Shown here in pieces: positions 31,674-43,243 of a stretch of 56,161 nucleotides of DNA (position 1 is its first letter; each line of letters begins with the position of its first letter). This stretch comes from Bacteroidaceae bacterium. Its GTDB lineage: Bacteria; Bacteroidota; Bacteroidia; Bacteroidales; Bacteroidaceae. A program made the position numbers and the translations under genes. Under the pieces are notes generated by a model. That model worked only from the letters and a program-made list of their open reading frames with translations. It did not search any database and was not told the DNA's origin. Location of the stretch: assembly GCA_017451695.1 (NCBI GenBank), contig JAFTNW010000033.1:1-56161 (forward strand), given 5' to 3'.

Positions 31674-34424
31674 ATGAGCTTAGCAAGCACTTACATTCCC
31701 GCCGAGGTTGAAGAGAAATGGTATGCCTATTGGCTGAAGAACAACCTGTTTCACTCGGAACCCGATGAGAGAGAACCCTACACAATAGTAATTCCCCCAC
31801 CCAATGTAACAGGTGTGTTGCACATGGGGCACATGCTCAACAACACCATTCAGGATATCTTGGTGCGCCGCGCACGCATGCTTGGCAAGAATGCCTGCTG
31901 GGTACCCGGCACCGACCACGCATCCATTGCAACAGAGGCCAAGGTGGTAAAGAAACTTGCCGAGCAAGGTATAAAGAAGAGCGACCTCACACGCGAGGAG
32001 TTCCTGAAACACGCATGGGAGTGGAAAGAGGAGCACGGCGGCATCATCTTGCAGCAGTTGCGCAAGCTGGGTGCATCGTGCGATTGGGACCGCACATCGT
32101 TCACAATGGACGAGATTCGCAGCAAGAGCGTTATAAAGGTATTTTGCGACCTCTACAACAAAGGGCTCATATACCGCGGCCTTCGCATGGTGAATTGGGA
32201 CCCCAAAGCACAAACCGCGCTCAGCAACGAGGAGGTTATCTACAAAGAAGAGAAGAGCAAACTATACTACCTGAGATACTACGTGGATGAGCCCGCAGGC
32301 AGTACAGATGGCGAAGAGGCCGGTGCAGTAACACTTGCACCCACCGATGCCTTTGATGCAACGGTAAAACACCAGATTCTGCACCGCGATGCCAACGGTC
32401 GCCGTTACGCAGTGGTGGCAACCACCCGCCCCGAGACTATCATGGGCGACACCGCAATGTGCATAAACCCCAAGGACCCCAAGAACAGTTGGTTAAAGGG
32501 CAAGCAGGTAATTGTACCCCTTGTAGGCCGAGTTATCCCCGTGATTGAGGACCGTTACGTGGAGATTGAGTTTGGTACCGGTTGTTTGAAAGTAACCCCC
32601 GCACACGACACCAACGACTATATGCTGGGCAAGACACACAACCTCGAAACCATAGACATATTTAACGCCGACGGCACATTGAGCGAGGCTGCAGGCCTCT
32701 ATGTGGGCATGGACCGCATGGATGTGCGCAAGCAGATTGTCATCGACTTGGAGAAGGCAGGCCTGCTGGAAAAGGTTGAGGATTATGACAACAAGGTGGG
32801 ATATTCGGAGCGCAATACCGACACCGCCGTTGAGCCCCGCCTCTGCATGCAGTGGTTCCTCAATATGCAGCACTTTGCCGACATTGCTCTGCCGCCTGTA
32901 ATGAACGACGAGCTTAAATTCTACCCCACAAAATACAAAACCACATACAACAATTGGCTATCTAACATACAAGATTGGTGCATCAGCCGCCAGCTGTGGT
33001 GGGGACACCGCATACCCGCATACTTCTTGCCCACAGCCGAGGATGAGGGAGAGAAATTCGTGGTAGCCGAGAGCTTGGAGCAGGCAGTGGAGCTTGCAAA
33101 GGCCGTTCCCGGTTACGAGAACATCACAGCCGAGGAGCTCCGTCACGACGAGGATGCTCTTGACACATGGTTCAGTTCGTGGCTGTGGCCCATCTCTCTG
33201 TTCAACGGCATTTTGGACCCGGGCAACAAGGAGATTAGCTACTACTACCCCACCAACGACCTTGTTACCGGCCCCGATATTATCTTCTTCTGGGTAGCCC
33301 GCATGATTATGGCCGGCTACGAGTATAAGGGAGATATGCCCTTCCGCAACGTATATTTCACAGGTATCGTGCGCGACAAGCTGGGGCGCAAGATGAGCAA
33401 GCAGCTCGGCAACTCGCCCAACCCGCTCGACCTCATTGAGAAATATGGTGCCGATGGTGTGCGCATGGGTATTATGCTTTCAGCCCCTGCCGGCAACGAC
33501 ATTCTCTTTGACGAGAGCCTCTGCGAGCAAGGCCGTAACTTCTGCAACAAGATATGGAACGCCTTCCGCCTTGTAAAGGGATGGAATGTGAGCAACGATA
33601 TCGAGCAGCCCGAAAGTTCAAAACTTGCGATACGTTACTTTGACGAGACGCTGGCAAAGGCAGCCACCCTGCTCGACGACCAATTTGGCAAATACCGCAT
33701 CAACGAGGCGTTGATGAACGTATATACACTGTTCTGGGACGAGTTCTCGGCATGGTATCTCGAGATGATTAAGCCTGCATACGGCTCACCCATCGACGCT
33801 GCCACATACGAGGCCACACTCCGTTTCTTCGACAATCTGTTGCGCCTGTTGCACCCCTTCATGCCCTTCATCACTGAGGAACTGTGGCAGTCTATCTACG
33901 AGCGCAAAGATGGCGAGAGCCTCATGACACAGAGCGTGAAAGAGCTATGCCGCCCCTGCGACGAGGAGTTCCTTGCAAGCATTGCTGCGCTTAAAGAGGT
34001 TGTAGGCAACGTGCGTGCAATACGCCAGCAGAAGAATCTGTCGCCCCGCGAGCCCCTTACACTGCAAATCATGGGCACATCGCCCGTTGCAGGCTTGGAG
34101 AGTGTTCTCACCAAGATGGGTAACCTCACTTCGATAGAGAGTGTGAGCACCCCCGACGACACTGCGCAATCGTTCCGCGTGGGCACCACAGAATTTGCCG
34201 TGCCCATGGGCTCACTCATAGACAAGGATGCCGAGATTGCCAAGATGCAAGAGGAACTCGCCTACCACGAAAAATTCCTCAAGAGCGTTGAAGCCAAGCT
34301 CAACAACCCCAACTTTGTGAGCAAAGCACCCGAGAAAATCATTGCAATAGAGCGCAAGAAACAGGCCGATGCCACAGAGAAGATTGCAATGCTTAAAGAG
34401 AGTATTCAGAAACTATCCAAATAA
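31674..34424 (+). CDS. valS: Valyl-tRNA synthetase
   Basis: Charges tRNA-Val. The 916-residue class I enzyme has the HMGH form of HIGH (about 50-53, [13 protein letters not shown]), a CP1 editing domain (about 190-400, [12 protein letters not shown]), KMSKQLGNS (about 574-582), the anticodon-binding helical domain (about 680-830) and a C-terminal coiled-coil (about 850-916) that clamps the tRNA. Length is typical. First gene of a run that continues with a coiled-coil protein and a sugar-nucleotide decarboxylase. Confidence 0.97.
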   Translation: MSLASTYIPAEVEEKWYAYWLKNNLFHSEPDEREPYTIVIPPPNVTGVLHMGHMLNNTIQDILVRRARMLGKNACWVPGTDHASIATEAKVVKKLAEQGIKKSDLTREEFLKHAWEWKEEHGGIILQQLRKLGASCDWDRTSFTMDEIRSKSVIKVFCDLYNKGLIYRGLRMVNWDPKAQTALSNEEVIYKEEKSKLYYLRYYVDEPAGSTDGEEAGAVTLAPTDAFDATVKHQILHRDANGRRYAVVATTRPETIMGDTAMCINPKDPKNSWLKGKQVIVPLVGRVIPVIEDRYVEIEFGTGCLKVTPAHDTNDYMLGKTHNLETIDIFNADGTLSEAAGLYVGMDRMDVRKQIVIDLEKAGLLEKVEDYDNKVGYSERNTDTAVEPRLCMQWFLNMQHFADIALPPVMNDELKFYPTKYKTTYNNWLSNIQDWCISRQLWWGHRIPAYFLPTAEDEGEKFVVAESLEQAVELAKAVPGYENITAEELRHDEDALDTWFSSWLWPISLFNGILDPGNKEISYYYPTNDLVTGPDIIFFWVARMIMAGYEYKGDMPFRNVYFTGIVRDKLGRKMSKQLGNSPNPLDLIEKYGADGVRMGIMLSAPAGNDILFDESLCEQGRNFCNKIWNAFRLVKGWNVSNDIEQPESSKLAIRYFDETLAKAATLLDDQFGKYRINEALMNVYTLFWDEFSAWYLEMIKPAYGSPIDAATYEATLRFFDNLLRLLHPFMPFITEELWQSIYERKDGESLMTQSVKELCRPCDEEFLASIAALKEVVGNVRAIRQQKNLSPREPLTLQIMGTSPVAGLESVLTKMGNLTSIESVSTPDDTAQSFRVGTTEFAVPMGSLIDKDAEIAKMQEELAYHEKFLKSVEAKLNNPNFVSKAPEKIIAIERKKQADATEKIAMLKESIQKLSK

Positions 34425-34432
34425 CAGACAAC

Positions 34433-35314
34433 ATGGATAACAAGCAACAGAAAATTGTTCTATATGCAATAGCAGGTGTATTCCTCGTTGCAGTAATAAC
34501 CTTGGGTATATTACTAGCGCAGAGCAAGCAGCAGAACAGTGAGATGAAAGAGCTCTTTGCCATTGAAAAAGAGGAACTTGAAAGCGAATATTCTACATTC
34601 GCTACACAGTACGACGAATTGAAGATACGCATCACAAACGACTCGTTGCAAAGAAAGCTCGACGAGGAGAAGTTGCGCACCCAGCAATTGCTCGAGGAGC
34701 TAAAGCAGACAAAGGCCGACGATGCAGCCGAGATTACCCGTTTGAAGAAAGAGCTGAAAACCGTGCGTGCCGTATTGCGCAGCTATGTATTGCAGATAGA
34801 CTCTCTAAACGCAATCAACGAGAATCTGAAAAAAGAGAACAGAATTGTAAATGAGAAGTTCCGCAAAGCATCGAAACAGATTGACGAGCTATCGACCGAA
34901 AAAGAGGAACTTACCGAGATTGTAACCCTTGCCTCGCAGCTCGATGCCATGGGCATAAAAATGGTACCTACCCGAAAAAGCGGCAAGGCTACCAATAAGC
35001 TCAAAAAGGCGAAACAGCTCGAAATATCATTTACCATAACAAAGAACATAACAGCAACAACAGGCAACAAAACCATCTATGCCCGCATAGTACAGCCCAG
35101 CCAGGAGGTTCTCACAAAGGATATGAGCAACACATTCACATACGAGAATCGCGAAATAGGCTACTCTATAAGAAAATATGTAGAGTACACAGGCGAGGAA
35201 TTGCCCGTTACAATGTATTGGGATATCGAGGAGTACCTGCAACCCGGCACATACCGCCTGTTCCTCTTTGCCGATGGCGTGATGATAGGCTCCAACAATT
35301 TTGATTTTGAATAA
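34433..35314 (+). CDS. Membrane-anchored coiled-coil protein of unknown function
   Basis: A 293-residue protein: an N-terminal membrane helix (about 9-28), a long coiled coil (about 35-165, heptads rich in Glu/Lys/Leu) and a C-terminal beta domain (about 190-293; [51 protein letters not shown]). The C-terminal part would lie outside the inner membrane. I know similar proteins in Bacteroidales only as hypothetical. It lies 8 bp after valS and 10 bp before the decarboxylase gene, so it is probably in one operon. Confidence 0.7.
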   Translation: MDNKQQKIVLYAIAGVFLVAVITLGILLAQSKQQNSEMKELFAIEKEELESEYSTFATQYDELKIRITNDSLQRKLDEEKLRTQQLLEELKQTKADDAAEITRLKKELKTVRAVLRSYVLQIDSLNAINENLKKENRIVNEKFRKASKQIDELSTEKEELTEIVTLASQLDAMGIKMVPTRKSGKATNKLKKAKQLEISFTITKNITATTGNKTIYARIVQPSQEVLTKDMSNTFTYENREIGYSIRKYVEYTGEELPVTMYWDIEEYLQPGTYRLFLFADGVMIGSNNFDFE

Positions 35315-35324
35315 CCACGAAAAG

Positions 35325-36260
35325 ATGAAAAGAATACTTGTAACAGGCGGTGCCGGATTCATCGGTTCCCATCTATGCGAACGACTGCTCAAAGATGGCA
35401 ACGATGTAATCTGCCTCGACAACTATTTTACCGGCAGCAAGGACAACATACGCCACCTCATAAGCAACGACCACTTTGAGCTTGTGAGGCACGACATCAC
35501 CCAGCCCTACACTGCCGAGGTTGACGAGATTTACAACCTTGCCTGCCCCGCATCGCCCATACACTACCAGCACGACCCTGTAAAGACCATACAGACCTGT
35601 GTAATAGGTTCCATGAACATGCTGGGACTTGCCAAGCGCGTGGGCGCAAAAATATTGCAAGCATCCACAAGTGAGGTTTATGGCGACCCCAATATTCACC
35701 CGCAGGTGGAGAGCTATTGGGGAAATGTAAACCCCATAGGCATACGTTCGTGCTACGACGAGGGTAAACGCTGTGCCGAGACTCTTTTTATGGATTATCA
35801 CAGACAAAATAACCTTCGTATCAAAATTATTCGTATCTTTAACACCTACGGCCCCCGCATGAGCATGAACGATGGGCGAGTTGTATCGAATTTCATTGTT
35901 CAGGCACTGCGTGGCGAGGATATTACAATATATGGCGACGGCAAGCAGACACGCAGTTTCCAATATGTCGATGACCTTGTGGAAGGCATGGTCCGCATGA
36001 TGGATACACGCGACGAGTTTTTGGGCCCGGTGAACATAGGCAACCCCGGTGAGTTCACAATGCTTGAGCTTGCCGAGAAGGTTATAGAACTAACCAATTC
36101 GAGTTCCAAGATAATATTCAAGCCCCTGCCGCAGGACGACCCTCGCCAGCGCAAGCCGGATATTACCATTGCCAACAAGGAACTCGGTGGCTGGCAACCC
36201 AACATTAAGCTTGAAGAGGGCTTGAAAAAGACTATAAACTATTTTGAGAAACTAATTTAA
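35325..36260 (+). CDS. UDP-glucuronate decarboxylase (UDP-xylose synthase-like)
   Basis: A 311-residue extended short-chain dehydrogenase: NAD-binding [14 protein letters not shown] (about 8-21), [11 protein letters not shown] (about 33-43), active-site Thr/Ser region [11 protein letters not shown] (about 115-125) and the catalytic Tyr-x-x-x-Lys in [11 protein letters not shown] (about 144-154). SEVYGDPxxHPQ and [15 protein letters not shown] are typical of UDP-xylose synthase. It makes UDP-xylose from UDP-glucuronate, for surface polysaccharides. The ATG at 35325 is preferred to an upstream one. Confidence 0.93.
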   Translation: MKRILVTGGAGFIGSHLCERLLKDGNDVICLDNYFTGSKDNIRHLISNDHFELVRHDITQPYTAEVDEIYNLACPASPIHYQHDPVKTIQTCVIGSMNMLGLAKRVGAKILQASTSEVYGDPNIHPQVESYWGNVNPIGIRSCYDEGKRCAETLFMDYHRQNNLRIKIIRIFNTYGPRMSMNDGRVVSNFIVQALRGEDITIYGDGKQTRSFQYVDDLVEGMVRMMDTRDEFLGPVNIGNPGEFTMLELAEKVIELTNSSSKIIFKPLPQDDPRQRKPDITIANKELGGWQPNIKLEEGLKKTINYFEKLI

Positions 36261-36273
36261 TACAATACACAAG

Positions 36274-38001
36274 ATGAACATTCTGGAATTAAGCGAACAA
36301 GAGATAGTACGCCGCGAATCGTTGGCCGAACTGCGCAACATGGGCATCGAGCCCTACCCCGCAGCCGAGTATCCCACAAACGCATTCTCGGTAGATATAT
36401 TAAACGAGTTCAAAGACGAGGAAGAGCCCCGCGAGGTATGCATTGCAGGCCGCATGATGAGCCGCCGTGTCATGGGCAAGGCATCGTTCATTGAATTGCA
36501 AGACTCAAAAGGTCGCATACAGGTATATATCACTCGCGACGACATATGCCCCGGTGAGAACAAAGACGGCTACAACACCCTCTTCAAACGCCTTTTGGAT
36601 ATTGGCGACTTTGTAGGTATCAAAGGATTCGTATTCCGCACACAGACAGGCGAGATTACCGTGCATGCAAAAGAGCTCACAATACTTTCAAAGAGCATAC
36701 GCCCCCTTCCCATCGTAAAATACAAGGATGGTGTTGCATACGATAAGTTCGAGGACCCCGAACTGCGTTATCGCCAGCGTTATGTGGACCTTATAGTGAA
36801 CGACGATGTAAAAGAGATATTCATCAAGCGCAACAAGATATATACATCTATGCGCGAGTATTTCAACACAAAGGGCTACATGGAGGTGGAGACACCCGTG
36901 TTGCAGTCAATCCCCGGTGGAGCTGCCGCACGCCCCTTCATCACACACCACAACGCATTGGACATTCCCCTCTATCTGCGCATAGCAAACGAATTGTACT
37001 TGAAACGCCTTATCGTAGGTGGCTTTGAGGGTGTTTATGAGTTCTCGAAGAACTTCCGCAACGAAGGTATGGACCGCACACACAACCCCGAGTTTACCTG
37101 CATGGAAATTTATGTAGCCTACAAGGACTACAATTGGATGATGACCTTCACCGAGAATATGCTGGAGAAGATTGCCATGGATGTAAACGGCACAACCGAC
37201 GTTAAGGTGGGCGACAATGTAATCAGCTTCAAAGCCCCCTTCCGCCGTGTAACCATGCTCGACTCTATAAAGGAGTTCACCGGATACGACCTCAACGGCA
37301 AGAGCGAGGAGGAGATTTTCGCTATCTGCAAGGAACTCAAGATGGAGGTGGATGAAACCATGGGCAAGGGCAAGCTGATAGATGAGATTTTCGGCGAATT
37401 CTGCGAGGGCAACTACATACAGCCCACATTCATCACCGACTACCCCATCGAAATGTCGCCCCTTTGCAAACGCCACCGCAGCAACCCCGACCTCACCGAG
37501 CGTTTCGAGCTCATGGTAAACGGCAAGGAGCTGTGCAACGCATACAGCGAGCTCAACGACCCAATAGACCAGGCCGAGCGTTTCCAGGAGCAGTTGCGCT
37601 TGAGCGAAAAGGGCGACGACGAGGCTATGTTCATCGACAAAGACTTTGTACGCGCGCTTGAGTATGGCATGCCCCCCACATCGGGTATGGGTATCGGCAT
37701 GGACCGCCTTGCAATGCTCATGACAGGCCAGACGACCATTCAAGAGGTTCTGTTCTTCCCACAGATGCGCCCCGAAAAGAAGGTGCCCAAAGACCCTGTG
37801 GCAGCCTTTGCAGCTATCGGCGTGCCCGAGGAGTGGGTGCCTGTGCTCCACAAAGCAGGCTACAACCTTGTGAACGACCTCAAAGACGGCAACCCGCAGA
37901 AAATACAGCAGGAGATTGGCGGAATAAACAAAAAGTTCAAACTAAACTACACTACCCCCTCCGTAAACGAGGTAGCAGAGTGGATAAGCAAGCTCGCTTA
38001 A
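36274..38001 (+). CDS. lysS: Lysyl-tRNA synthetase, class II
   Basis: A 575-residue class II enzyme: N-terminal OB-fold anticodon domain (about 55-165, [31 protein letters not shown]), motif 2 region ([18 protein letters not shown], about 263-280) and motif 3 ([15 protein letters not shown], about 471-485). The roughly 75-residue C-terminal extension after motif 3 (helix-hairpin-helix-like, [17 protein letters not shown]) is a feature of Bacteroidetes LysRS. Single gene flanked by a palindromic terminator. Confidence 0.97.
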   Translation: MNILELSEQEIVRRESLAELRNMGIEPYPAAEYPTNAFSVDILNEFKDEEEPREVCIAGRMMSRRVMGKASFIELQDSKGRIQVYITRDDICPGENKDGYNTLFKRLLDIGDFVGIKGFVFRTQTGEITVHAKELTILSKSIRPLPIVKYKDGVAYDKFEDPELRYRQRYVDLIVNDDVKEIFIKRNKIYTSMREYFNTKGYMEVETPVLQSIPGGAAARPFITHHNALDIPLYLRIANELYLKRLIVGGFEGVYEFSKNFRNEGMDRTHNPEFTCMEIYVAYKDYNWMMTFTENMLEKIAMDVNGTTDVKVGDNVISFKAPFRRVTMLDSIKEFTGYDLNGKSEEEIFAICKELKMEVDETMGKGKLIDEIFGEFCEGNYIQPTFITDYPIEMSPLCKRHRSNPDLTERFELMVNGKELCNAYSELNDPIDQAERFQEQLRLSEKGDDEAMFIDKDFVRALEYGMPPTSGMGIGMDRLAMLMTGQTTIQEVLFFPQMRPEKKVPKDPVAAFAAIGVPEEWVPVLHKAGYNLVNDLKDGNPQKIQQEIGGINKKFKLNYTTPSVNEVAEWISKLA

Positions 38002-38014
38002 CTATGAGAATACA

Positions 38015-38046
38015 CCTTCCATGCGGTGCGCGCACCGCATGGAAGG
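38015..38046. terminator. Perfect 32-bp palindrome after lysS
   Basis: 38015-38030 and 38031-38046 are exact reverse complements, GC-rich in the centre. There is no clear T-run, so termination may be Rho-linked or the hairpin may stabilise the 3' end. Confidence 0.7.
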
Positions 38047-38086
38047 CTATATATTTATAATAAGGAACACTTAACGATTATAAATT

Positions 38087-39085
38087 ATGGACCTTACCAA
38101 TTCCACAGTAGCAATTATGGGAGGCGGCAGCTGGGCAACAGCCATTGCCAAAGTATTGCTGAGCAATGTAGAGAGCATAAACTGGTACATAAGACGCGAC
38201 GACCGCATTGAGGATTTCAAGCGACTTGGGCACAACCCGGCATACCTTTCATCGGTTATGTTCGACACAAACAGAATAAATTTCTCATCGGACATAAACA
38301 AGATAGTAAAGGAGTCGGATATATTGGTATTCGTTACCCCGTCGCCCTACTTGAAGAACCATCTGAAGAAACTGAAAACAGACCTCACTGATAAGTTCAT
38401 TGTAAATGCCATCAAAGGTATTGTCCCCGACGAGAACCTTATAATATCGGAATATTTCCACAAGGCATACAATGTACCTTATGAGAATATTGCAGCCATT
38501 GCAGGCCCCTGCCATGCCGAGGAGGTGGCACTCGAACGCCTCTCGTACCTCACCGTTGGCTGCTCAAGCATCGACCACGCAAAGCAGTTTGCACAGAAAC
38601 TCGCCAACAGCTTCATAAAAACATCGGTGAGCGACGATGTGGTGGGTATTGAGTATGGCTCGGTATTGAAAAACATCTATGCCATAGCAGCGGGTATATG
38701 CAGCGGATTGAAGTATGGCGATAACTTCCAGGCCGTGCTCATGTCGAACGCGGTTATCGAGATGAATCGCTTTATAAACGTGATACACCCCATTGAGCGC
38801 ACAATCATGGACTCTGTTTATCTGGGCGACCTGCTGGTTACCGGCTACTCAAACTTCAGCCGCAACCGCGTGTTTGGCACCATGATAGGCAAGGGCTACT
38901 CTGTAAAGAGCGCACAGATAGAGATGGAGATGATTGCCGAGGGTTACTACGGTGCAAAATGTATAAAGGAGATTAACGAGCACTATCGCGTGAACACTCC
39001 CATCATTGATGCCGTTTATAATATTCTGTACGAGGGAATTTCGCCCGTAATAGAGATTAAGCTGCTAACCGACGCTTTCAAATAA
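38087..39085 (+). CDS. gpsA: Glycerol-3-phosphate dehydrogenase [NAD(P)+]
   Basis: Reduces dihydroxyacetone phosphate to sn-glycerol-3-phosphate for phospholipid synthesis. The 332-residue protein has the dinucleotide-binding motif GGGSWATAIAKVL (about 11-23), VNAIKGI (about 105-111), IAGPCHAEEV (about 139-148) and the catalytic-domain KNIYAIAAGICSGL (about 188-201, catalytic Lys). Followed by pgi after 35 bp. Confidence 0.95.
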   Translation: MDLTNSTVAIMGGGSWATAIAKVLLSNVESINWYIRRDDRIEDFKRLGHNPAYLSSVMFDTNRINFSSDINKIVKESDILVFVTPSPYLKNHLKKLKTDLTDKFIVNAIKGIVPDENLIISEYFHKAYNVPYENIAAIAGPCHAEEVALERLSYLTVGCSSIDHAKQFAQKLANSFIKTSVSDDVVGIEYGSVLKNIYAIAAGICSGLKYGDNFQAVLMSNAVIEMNRFINVIHPIERTIMDSVYLGDLLVTGYSNFSRNRVFGTMIGKGYSVKSAQIEMEMIAEGYYGAKCIKEINEHYRVNTPIIDAVYNILYEGISPVIEIKLLTDAFK

Positions 39086-39120
39086 GAAATTAAAAGAAAC
39101 CAAATAAATAACATACAATT

Positions 39121-40464
39121 ATGGAGAACATTAAACTGAACATAGACAAAGTTTTGGGCTTTGTATCAAAAGAGCAGATTATGGCATTGGAGCCTCAGGT
39201 AAAGAGAGCCCAGCAAGCATTGGAGGAGGGCACACTCCCCGGTAATGACTTTTTGGGTTGGTTGCACTTGCCTTCGTCAATAACAAAAGAGTTCATCGAC
39301 GAGATTAATGCAACAGCAGCCACACTGCGCGCCAACTGCGACGTTGTTGTTGTAGCCGGTATCGGCGGCAGCTACTTGGGAGCACGCGCCGTTATCGAGG
39401 CTTTGAGCAACAATTTTGCAGCCATGATGCCCGCCAACGGCAATCCCCGCGTTGTATTCGCAGGCCACAACATCAGCGAGGACTATTTGAGCGAGCTCAC
39501 CGCATTCCTTGCCGACAAGAAATTCGGTGTCATCAACATCTCAAAATCGGGAACAACCACCGAGACAGCCCTTGCCTTCCGCCTCTTGAAGAAACAATGC
39601 GAGGACCAGCGTGGCAAAGAGACTGCAAGCAAGGTTATCGTGGCTATCACCGACGCGGTGAAGGGTGCGGCACGTATCACTGCCGACAAAGAGGGTTACA
39701 AGAGCTTTATCATCCCCGACAACGTGGGTGGCCGTTTTTCGGTACTCACACCCGTGGGTTTGCTCCCCATTGCAGTTGCCGGCTTTGACATCGAGGCACT
39801 TGTAAAGGGCGCACAGGATATGGAAAAGGGTTGCGCTCCCACTGTACCTTTTGAGGAGAATATCGCTGCAATGTATGCTGCCACACGCAATGCACTCTAC
39901 GCAAGCGGCAAAAAGATTGAGATTCTTGTAAACTACCAGCCCAAGCTGCACTTCACATCGGAGTGGTGGAAACAGCTCTACGGCGAGAGCGAGGGCAAAG
40001 AGAACAAGGGAATCTTCCCCGCATCGGTAGATTTCACAACCGACCTTCACTCAATGGGACAATGGATTCAAGAGGGCGAACGCACTATCTTTGAGACAGT
40101 GCTCTCAATTGAAAAGCCCAACAGTTCACTCATAGTTCCCACCGACGAGGCCAACCTTGATGGTCTAAACTTCCTCGCAGGCAAACATGTAGATGAGGTA
40201 AACAAGATGGCCGAGCTTGGAACACAGCTTGCACACGTGGATGGTGGCGTGCCCAACATGCGCATATCAATCCCCGCACTCAATGAGTACTACATAGGCC
40301 AGCTTATCTATTTCTTCGAGATTGGTTGCGGTATAAGCGGCTACGTACTTGGAGTAAACCCCTTCAACCAACCCGGTGTGGAGGCATACAAGAAGAATAT
40401 GTTTGCTCTGCTCGACAAGCCCGGTTACGAGGCCGAGAGCAAGGCTATCCGCGCAAGACTATAA
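39121..40464 (+). CDS. pgi: Glucose-6-phosphate isomerase
   Basis: Interconverts glucose-6-phosphate and fructose-6-phosphate. The 447-residue compact bacterial form has [16 protein letters not shown] (about 80-95), [18 protein letters not shown] (about 138-155), [18 protein letters not shown] (about 199-216, including the catalytic Arg) and the C-terminal [13 protein letters not shown] (about 416-428). Its stop overlaps the next start by one base (TAATG), so the HAD phosphatase gene is coupled to it. Confidence 0.97.
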   Translation: MENIKLNIDKVLGFVSKEQIMALEPQVKRAQQALEEGTLPGNDFLGWLHLPSSITKEFIDEINATAATLRANCDVVVVAGIGGSYLGARAVIEALSNNFAAMMPANGNPRVVFAGHNISEDYLSELTAFLADKKFGVINISKSGTTTETALAFRLLKKQCEDQRGKETASKVIVAITDAVKGAARITADKEGYKSFIIPDNVGGRFSVLTPVGLLPIAVAGFDIEALVKGAQDMEKGCAPTVPFEENIAAMYAATRNALYASGKKIEILVNYQPKLHFTSEWWKQLYGESEGKENKGIFPASVDFTTDLHSMGQWIQEGERTIFETVLSIEKPNSSLIVPTDEANLDGLNFLAGKHVDEVNKMAELGTQLAHVDGGVPNMRISIPALNEYYIGQLIYFFEIGCGISGYVLGVNPFNQPGVEAYKKNMFALLDKPGYEAESKAIRARL

Positions 40465-41198
40465 TGAATTACAGAGAGATTATAGACCGATACGTGCAAC
40501 TGCAAGGCCACAAAGCCTTGCAGTTGCGTGCTGTATTGTTCGACATGGACGGAGTGCTGTTCGACTCCATGCCCTTTCACGCACGAGCATGGTCCAAGGT
40601 GATGACCGATGCTGGTTTCAAGTTCAGTGAGGAGGATGTATATATGAACGAGGGGCGCACAGGTGCCGACACCATAAACACCGCCAGCCTTGCACAATTT
40701 GGCAAGCCCGCCACACAAGAGCTCATAGATACTCTGTGCAAAGCAAAGTGCGAAATCTTCGACACCTACCCCACCACACCGCGCATGCGTGGAGCATTGG
40801 AACTTGTGAAAAAGGTAAAGGATAGCGGGCTCACCCCCATGATTGTAACAGGCTCGGGCACCCCCACACTGCTTGGCCGCATACAAGAGAATTTCTCCGC
40901 GCTGTTCAATGAGAATCACATTGTAACCAGCTTCAATGTGAAACGTGGAAAGCCCTACCCCGACCCCTATCTGCTGGCGCTCGAAAAAGGAGGCTTTGCA
41001 CCCAATGAAGCAATAGTGATAGAGAATGCACCGCTTGGTGTAACGGCAGGCGTGGCAGCAGGGCTGCTTACCATAGCCGCCAACACAGGCCCGCTTAACC
41101 CCGATGTACTTTACAACGCAGGAGCCAATATGGTTTTTCCATCGGTCGAGGCAATAGCCGCCGATTGGGATAATCTGTTGGCAGCACTCAAAGGATAA
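40464..41198 (+). CDS. HAD-superfamily phosphatase / beta-phosphoglucomutase-like
   Basis: A 244-residue HAD subfamily IA protein: motif I FDMDGVLFDSMPFHARAW (about 29-46, nucleophile Asp), motif II MIVTGSG (about 128-134), and motif III Lys followed by the GKPYPDPYLLALEKGG (about 168-183) and IENAPLGVTAGVAAG (about 190-204) blocks. The set resembles beta-phosphoglucomutase and sugar phosphatases. Coupling to pgi suggests a hexose phosphate substrate. Codons 11-22 hold a perfect 13-bp hairpin (40496-40527). Confidence 0.9.
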   Translation: MNYREIIDRYVQLQGHKALQLRAVLFDMDGVLFDSMPFHARAWSKVMTDAGFKFSEEDVYMNEGRTGADTINTASLAQFGKPATQELIDTLCKAKCEIFDTYPTTPRMRGALELVKKVKDSGLTPMIVTGSGTPTLLGRIQENFSALFNENHIVTSFNVKRGKPYPDPYLLALEKGGFAPNEAIVIENAPLGVTAGVAAGLLTIAANTGPLNPDVLYNAGANMVFPSVEAIAADWDNLLAALKG

Positions 41199-41206
41199 GC
41201 ACAAGC

Positions 41207-42046
41207 ATGAAGCAGCTCGTAAAAAGAATCAACGATGCATTGGCACCCCACTACCCGCAAGGCGAGGTGAGTGCTTTTGCACGCATCATTGCAACCGAGC
41301 TGCTTGGTTTTTCGCAAAGCACATACTACCTGAAAGACGAGGTAACACTCACACCCACAGATGAGGAGAAACTCGCCGATGCACTTGCAAGGCTGCAAAA
41401 AGAGGAGCCCATTCAATACATTCTGGGCTACAGCGACTTTTGCGACCTGCGGTTCAAAGTAACACCCGCCGTGCTTATTCCCCGCCCCGAGACAAGCGAG
41501 CTTATTCAATGGATAAAAACAGAGTGTGGCACGGCAAAAAGGCTGCTCGACATTGGCACAGGCAGCGGTTGTATAGCAGTGAGCCTTGCCAAGCAGTTGC
41601 CACACACGCATGTAACAGCTTGGGACATATCGCCCACAGCATTGGAAATTGCACAAGAGAACAGCCGTGCCAATGGTTGCAACGTGCTATTTGAGCAACG
41701 CGACATACTCGCATATACCCCCACTGCCACCGACAGGTTCGACATAATTGTGAGCAACCCGCCATACATAAAAGAGAGCGAAAAAGAGGCAATGGAGAAC
41801 AATGTGCTCTTGTGGGAGCCCCATTTGGCACTCTTTGTGCCAAACGACACGCCCCTACTCTTCTATCGCACCATAGCCCAAAAGGCACTCACCATGCTCC
41901 CCGCAGGCGGCAAGCTCTTTTTTGAGATTAACCGCGAGCATGGAGCAGAAACCGTTGCCATGCTGCAAGCAATGGGCTACCACGACATTACCTTGCGCAA
42001 AGATTTTGCCGAGAATGACAGAATGGTTAAGGCTGTGAAAAAGTAA
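41207..42046 (+). CDS. prmC: Release factor glutamine methyltransferase
   Basis: Methylates the GGQ glutamine of RF1 and RF2. The 279-residue protein has an N-terminal helical substrate domain (about 1-80), the SAM-binding LLDIGTGSGCIAVSLAKQLP (about 112-131) and the catalytic NPPYIKESE (about 184-192). Spaced 8 bp after the HAD gene and 8 bp before recX, in what looks like a continuous operon from gpsA or pgi to comF. Confidence 0.96.
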   Translation: MKQLVKRINDALAPHYPQGEVSAFARIIATELLGFSQSTYYLKDEVTLTPTDEEKLADALARLQKEEPIQYILGYSDFCDLRFKVTPAVLIPRPETSELIQWIKTECGTAKRLLDIGTGSGCIAVSLAKQLPHTHVTAWDISPTALEIAQENSRANGCNVLFEQRDILAYTPTATDRFDIIVSNPPYIKESEKEAMENNVLLWEPHLALFVPNDTPLLFYRTIAQKALTMLPAGGKLFFEINREHGAETVAMLQAMGYHDITLRKDFAENDRMVKAVKK

Positions 42047-42054
42047 AACACCCT

Positions 42055-42528
42055 ATGAAACCCCTCTCCACTGCCGAAGCACTAAACAAAGCCGCAGCAT
42101 ACTGCACACTGTGCGAGCGATGCACGAGCGAAGTGAGCAAGAAACTCACCGCGTGGGGTGTGGCACCCTATGAGCAGCAAAAGATAATAGAAAGGCTGCA
42201 AGACGAGGGGTTTATCAACGAGCAGCGTTACTGCCGTGCCTTTGTAAACGACAAACTGCGTTTCAACCGCTGGGGAAGGATAAAAATAACAGCCGCGCTA
42301 TACGAGAAACGGCTGCCCAAAGAGTATATAAGCTCAGCAATAGCCGAAATTGACGAGGAGCAATATACACAAACACTGCGGGAATTGATAGCCATAAAAC
42401 AAAAGGAGCTTAAAGGCGACGATTACGAGAGCAAGCAGAAGCTAATACGCTTTGCGGCATCGCGTGGCTTTGAGCCCGCAAAAATTCTGCAAACAATTAA
42501 ATGCGACAGCTATGAAGTGGATTTCTGA
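42055..42528 (+). CDS. recX: Regulatory protein RecX
   Basis: Modulates RecA filament formation. The 157-residue protein is wholly helical with three-helix repeats: AAAYCTLCERCTSEVSKKLTAWG (about 13-35), INEQRYCRAFVNDKLRFNRWGRIKITAAL (about 55-83), and a third repeat up to the end. The 3' end overlaps the comF-like gene by 17 bp. Confidence 0.93.
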   Translation: MKPLSTAEALNKAAAYCTLCERCTSEVSKKLTAWGVAPYEQQKIIERLQDEGFINEQRYCRAFVNDKLRFNRWGRIKITAALYEKRLPKEYISSAIAEIDEEQYTQTLRELIAIKQKELKGDDYESKQKLIRFAASRGFEPAKILQTIKCDSYEVDF

Positions 42529-43201
42529 TCTCATTGACCTTATTCTGCCGCGTTACTGCACGGTGTGCGGCGGAATTCTCTCCCCGGGCGAGCAGGATAT
42601 ATGCTTGAACTGCCTCTATCAACTGCCCCGCGTGGAGAGTACCCGCATGCAGGAGATTGAGAAACTCTTTTGGGGTATAATACCGGTGGAGCGCGCCGCA
42701 TCGTATATCTACTACCGCAAAGGCTCGCCCTACAACAATCTGCTCCACAAAATCAAATACAAAAATCGCCCCGAGATTGCCACACGCCTTGCCATAGCAG
42801 CCGCCCACGAGTTGCAGGAGAGTGGATTTTTTGAAGGCATCGATGCCATAGTGCCGCTGCCGCTGTCCAAGAAAAAAGAGCGCAAACGTGGTTACAACCA
42901 ATGCGACTATATTGCCGAGGGGTTGTCGCGCGTGAGCGGAATACCTGTGCGCAAGGGCTATGTGGAACGCACCAAAGCCAACGAAACACAAACACACAAA
43001 AGCAAGGAGGAGCGTTGGAGCAATGTAGAGGGCATATTCTCGGTTACCAAGCCATGGGTATTGGAGGGGCAGCACATTCTCTTGGTCGATGATGTTCTCA
43101 CTACCGGTGCGACCATTGCATCGTGTGCCAAGAGCATTACTGCCCTGGCCGGCACACGTGTGAGCCTTTTTACCCTTGCATATTCATGCAACAGAATATA
43201 A
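42512..43201 (+). CDS. ComF-like phosphoribosyltransferase
   Basis: A 229-residue protein: an N-terminal zinc ribbon (CxxC about 16-19, then CLNC about 32-35) and a C-terminal phosphoribosyltransferase fold with the PRPP motif LLVDDVLTTGAT (about 190-201). ComF helps DNA uptake in naturally competent bacteria, but many Bacteroidetes carry it as a housekeeping gene of unclear role. The ATG at 42512 (MKWISDLIDLILPRYCTVCG) overlaps recX. Ends at a palindromic terminator. Confidence 0.92.
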   Translation: MKWISDLIDLILPRYCTVCGGILSPGEQDICLNCLYQLPRVESTRMQEIEKLFWGIIPVERAASYIYYRKGSPYNNLLHKIKYKNRPEIATRLAIAAAHELQESGFFEGIDAIVPLPLSKKKERKRGYNQCDYIAEGLSRVSGIPVRKGYVERTKANETQTHKSKEERWSNVEGIFSVTKPWVLEGQHILLVDDVLTTGATIASCAKSITALAGTRVSLFTLAYSCNRI

Positions 43202-43239
43202 TTAAATAAGCTGACTAATTAATTAGTCAGCTTATTTAA
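43202..43239. terminator. Perfect 38-bp palindrome between convergent genes
   Basis: 43202-43220 and 43221-43239 are exact reverse complements with A/T-rich ends, and lie between the stops of the comF-like and Smr genes. A bidirectional terminator is likely. Confidence 0.88.
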
Positions 43240-43243
43240 CATG

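Noticed and set aside
36907..37851. Long minus-strand open frame of 314 codons
   Set aside because: Lies fully inside lysS in antisense; composition (His/Val/Leu/Cys rich) is that of a shadow frame.
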